Source: Janthinobacterium tructae (lineage in GTDB: Bacteria > Pseudomonadota > Gammaproteobacteria > Burkholderiales > Burkholderiaceae_D). Taken from it: a stretch of 64,000 nucleotides of DNA. The stretch is taken from assembly GCF_006517255.1 (NCBI RefSeq), contig NZ_CP041185.1:2604001-2668000 (forward strand), read 5' to 3'. Below are positions 63,992-64,000 of this stretch, in pieces (the first letter of the stretch is position 1; each line of letters opens with the position of its first letter). The translations under genes were made by a program, and so were the position numbers. A model generated the notes under the pieces. It searched no databases, was not told the DNA's origin, and saw nothing but the letters and a program-made list of their open reading frames with translations.

Positions 63992-64000
63992 CAAGCGTCC

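Overview
The window is high-GC, densely coded DNA. Its gene families (Bug/TctC-type binding proteins, a classical Gram-negative porin, TctDE, two-partner secretion with a FecR protein, a DUF2339/DUF3999 pair, alaA-hom, and an arn locus with ArnA split in two) point to a betaproteobacterium of the Burkholderiales. Oxalobacteraceae, and Janthinobacterium or a close relative, fits best. That placement is inferred from gene content and protein style; no 16S rRNA gene is present. I see no rRNA, tRNA, CRISPR array, prophage or complete insertion sequence.

Layout. 1-3365: a two-domain KaiC-like ATPase followed by a hybrid histidine kinase. 3369-5255 (-): a lysophospholipid-transporter-like MFS protein fused to a PlsC acyltransferase. 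5490-10129: a coupled DUF2339/DUF3999 envelope pair. 10152-12704: an HTH regulator divergent from a three-gene secreted-protein operon (two paralogues plus DUF2145), with four CGCTAC/GTAGCG half-sites between them. 12701-19907 (-): a six-gene unit reading porin, TctC-like binding protein, ABC binding protein, double permease, ATPase, AbrB-type membrane protein. It is divergent from tctD-tctE (20110-22331). 22368-25441: an RraB-like gene, then hom and alaA on the other strand, with thrC missing from its usual place. 25861-33222: a polymyxin-resistance-type L-Ara4N lipid A operon (arnT, arnB, arnC, separate formyltransferase and dehydrogenase halves of ArnA, arnD), led by a small Mth938-like gene. 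33298-41319: peroxiredoxin, PIN-PhoH ATPase, a degenerate M50 peptidase-like membrane protein, aldehyde dehydrogenase, serine hydrolase and bestrophin. 41402-45227: a copper module (copZ-like chaperone, cueR, copA) with a CueR-type promoter at each end.

45300-60781 (-) is the most distinctive region. An HD-GYP protein and a CHASE2 adenylate cyclase overlap by one base and are followed by an FhaC/ShlB-type transporter, a roughly 3035-residue TpsA exoprotein and a FecR-domain protein. TpsA carries 14 near-identical 83-residue YDG-type repeats (249 bp each, 47767-51252) between diverged copies. Apart from one cysteine in the TpsA signal peptide, TpsA and the FecR protein each have a single cysteine, close to the C-terminus. 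The layout suggests a large surface adhesin linked genetically to c-di-GMP and cAMP signalling.

60961-63991: an MBL-fold hydrolase, a MITE-like inverted-repeat element, a tiny hydrophilic protein, and a Pit phosphate transporter with its DUF47 partner, whose start codon lies at the right edge.
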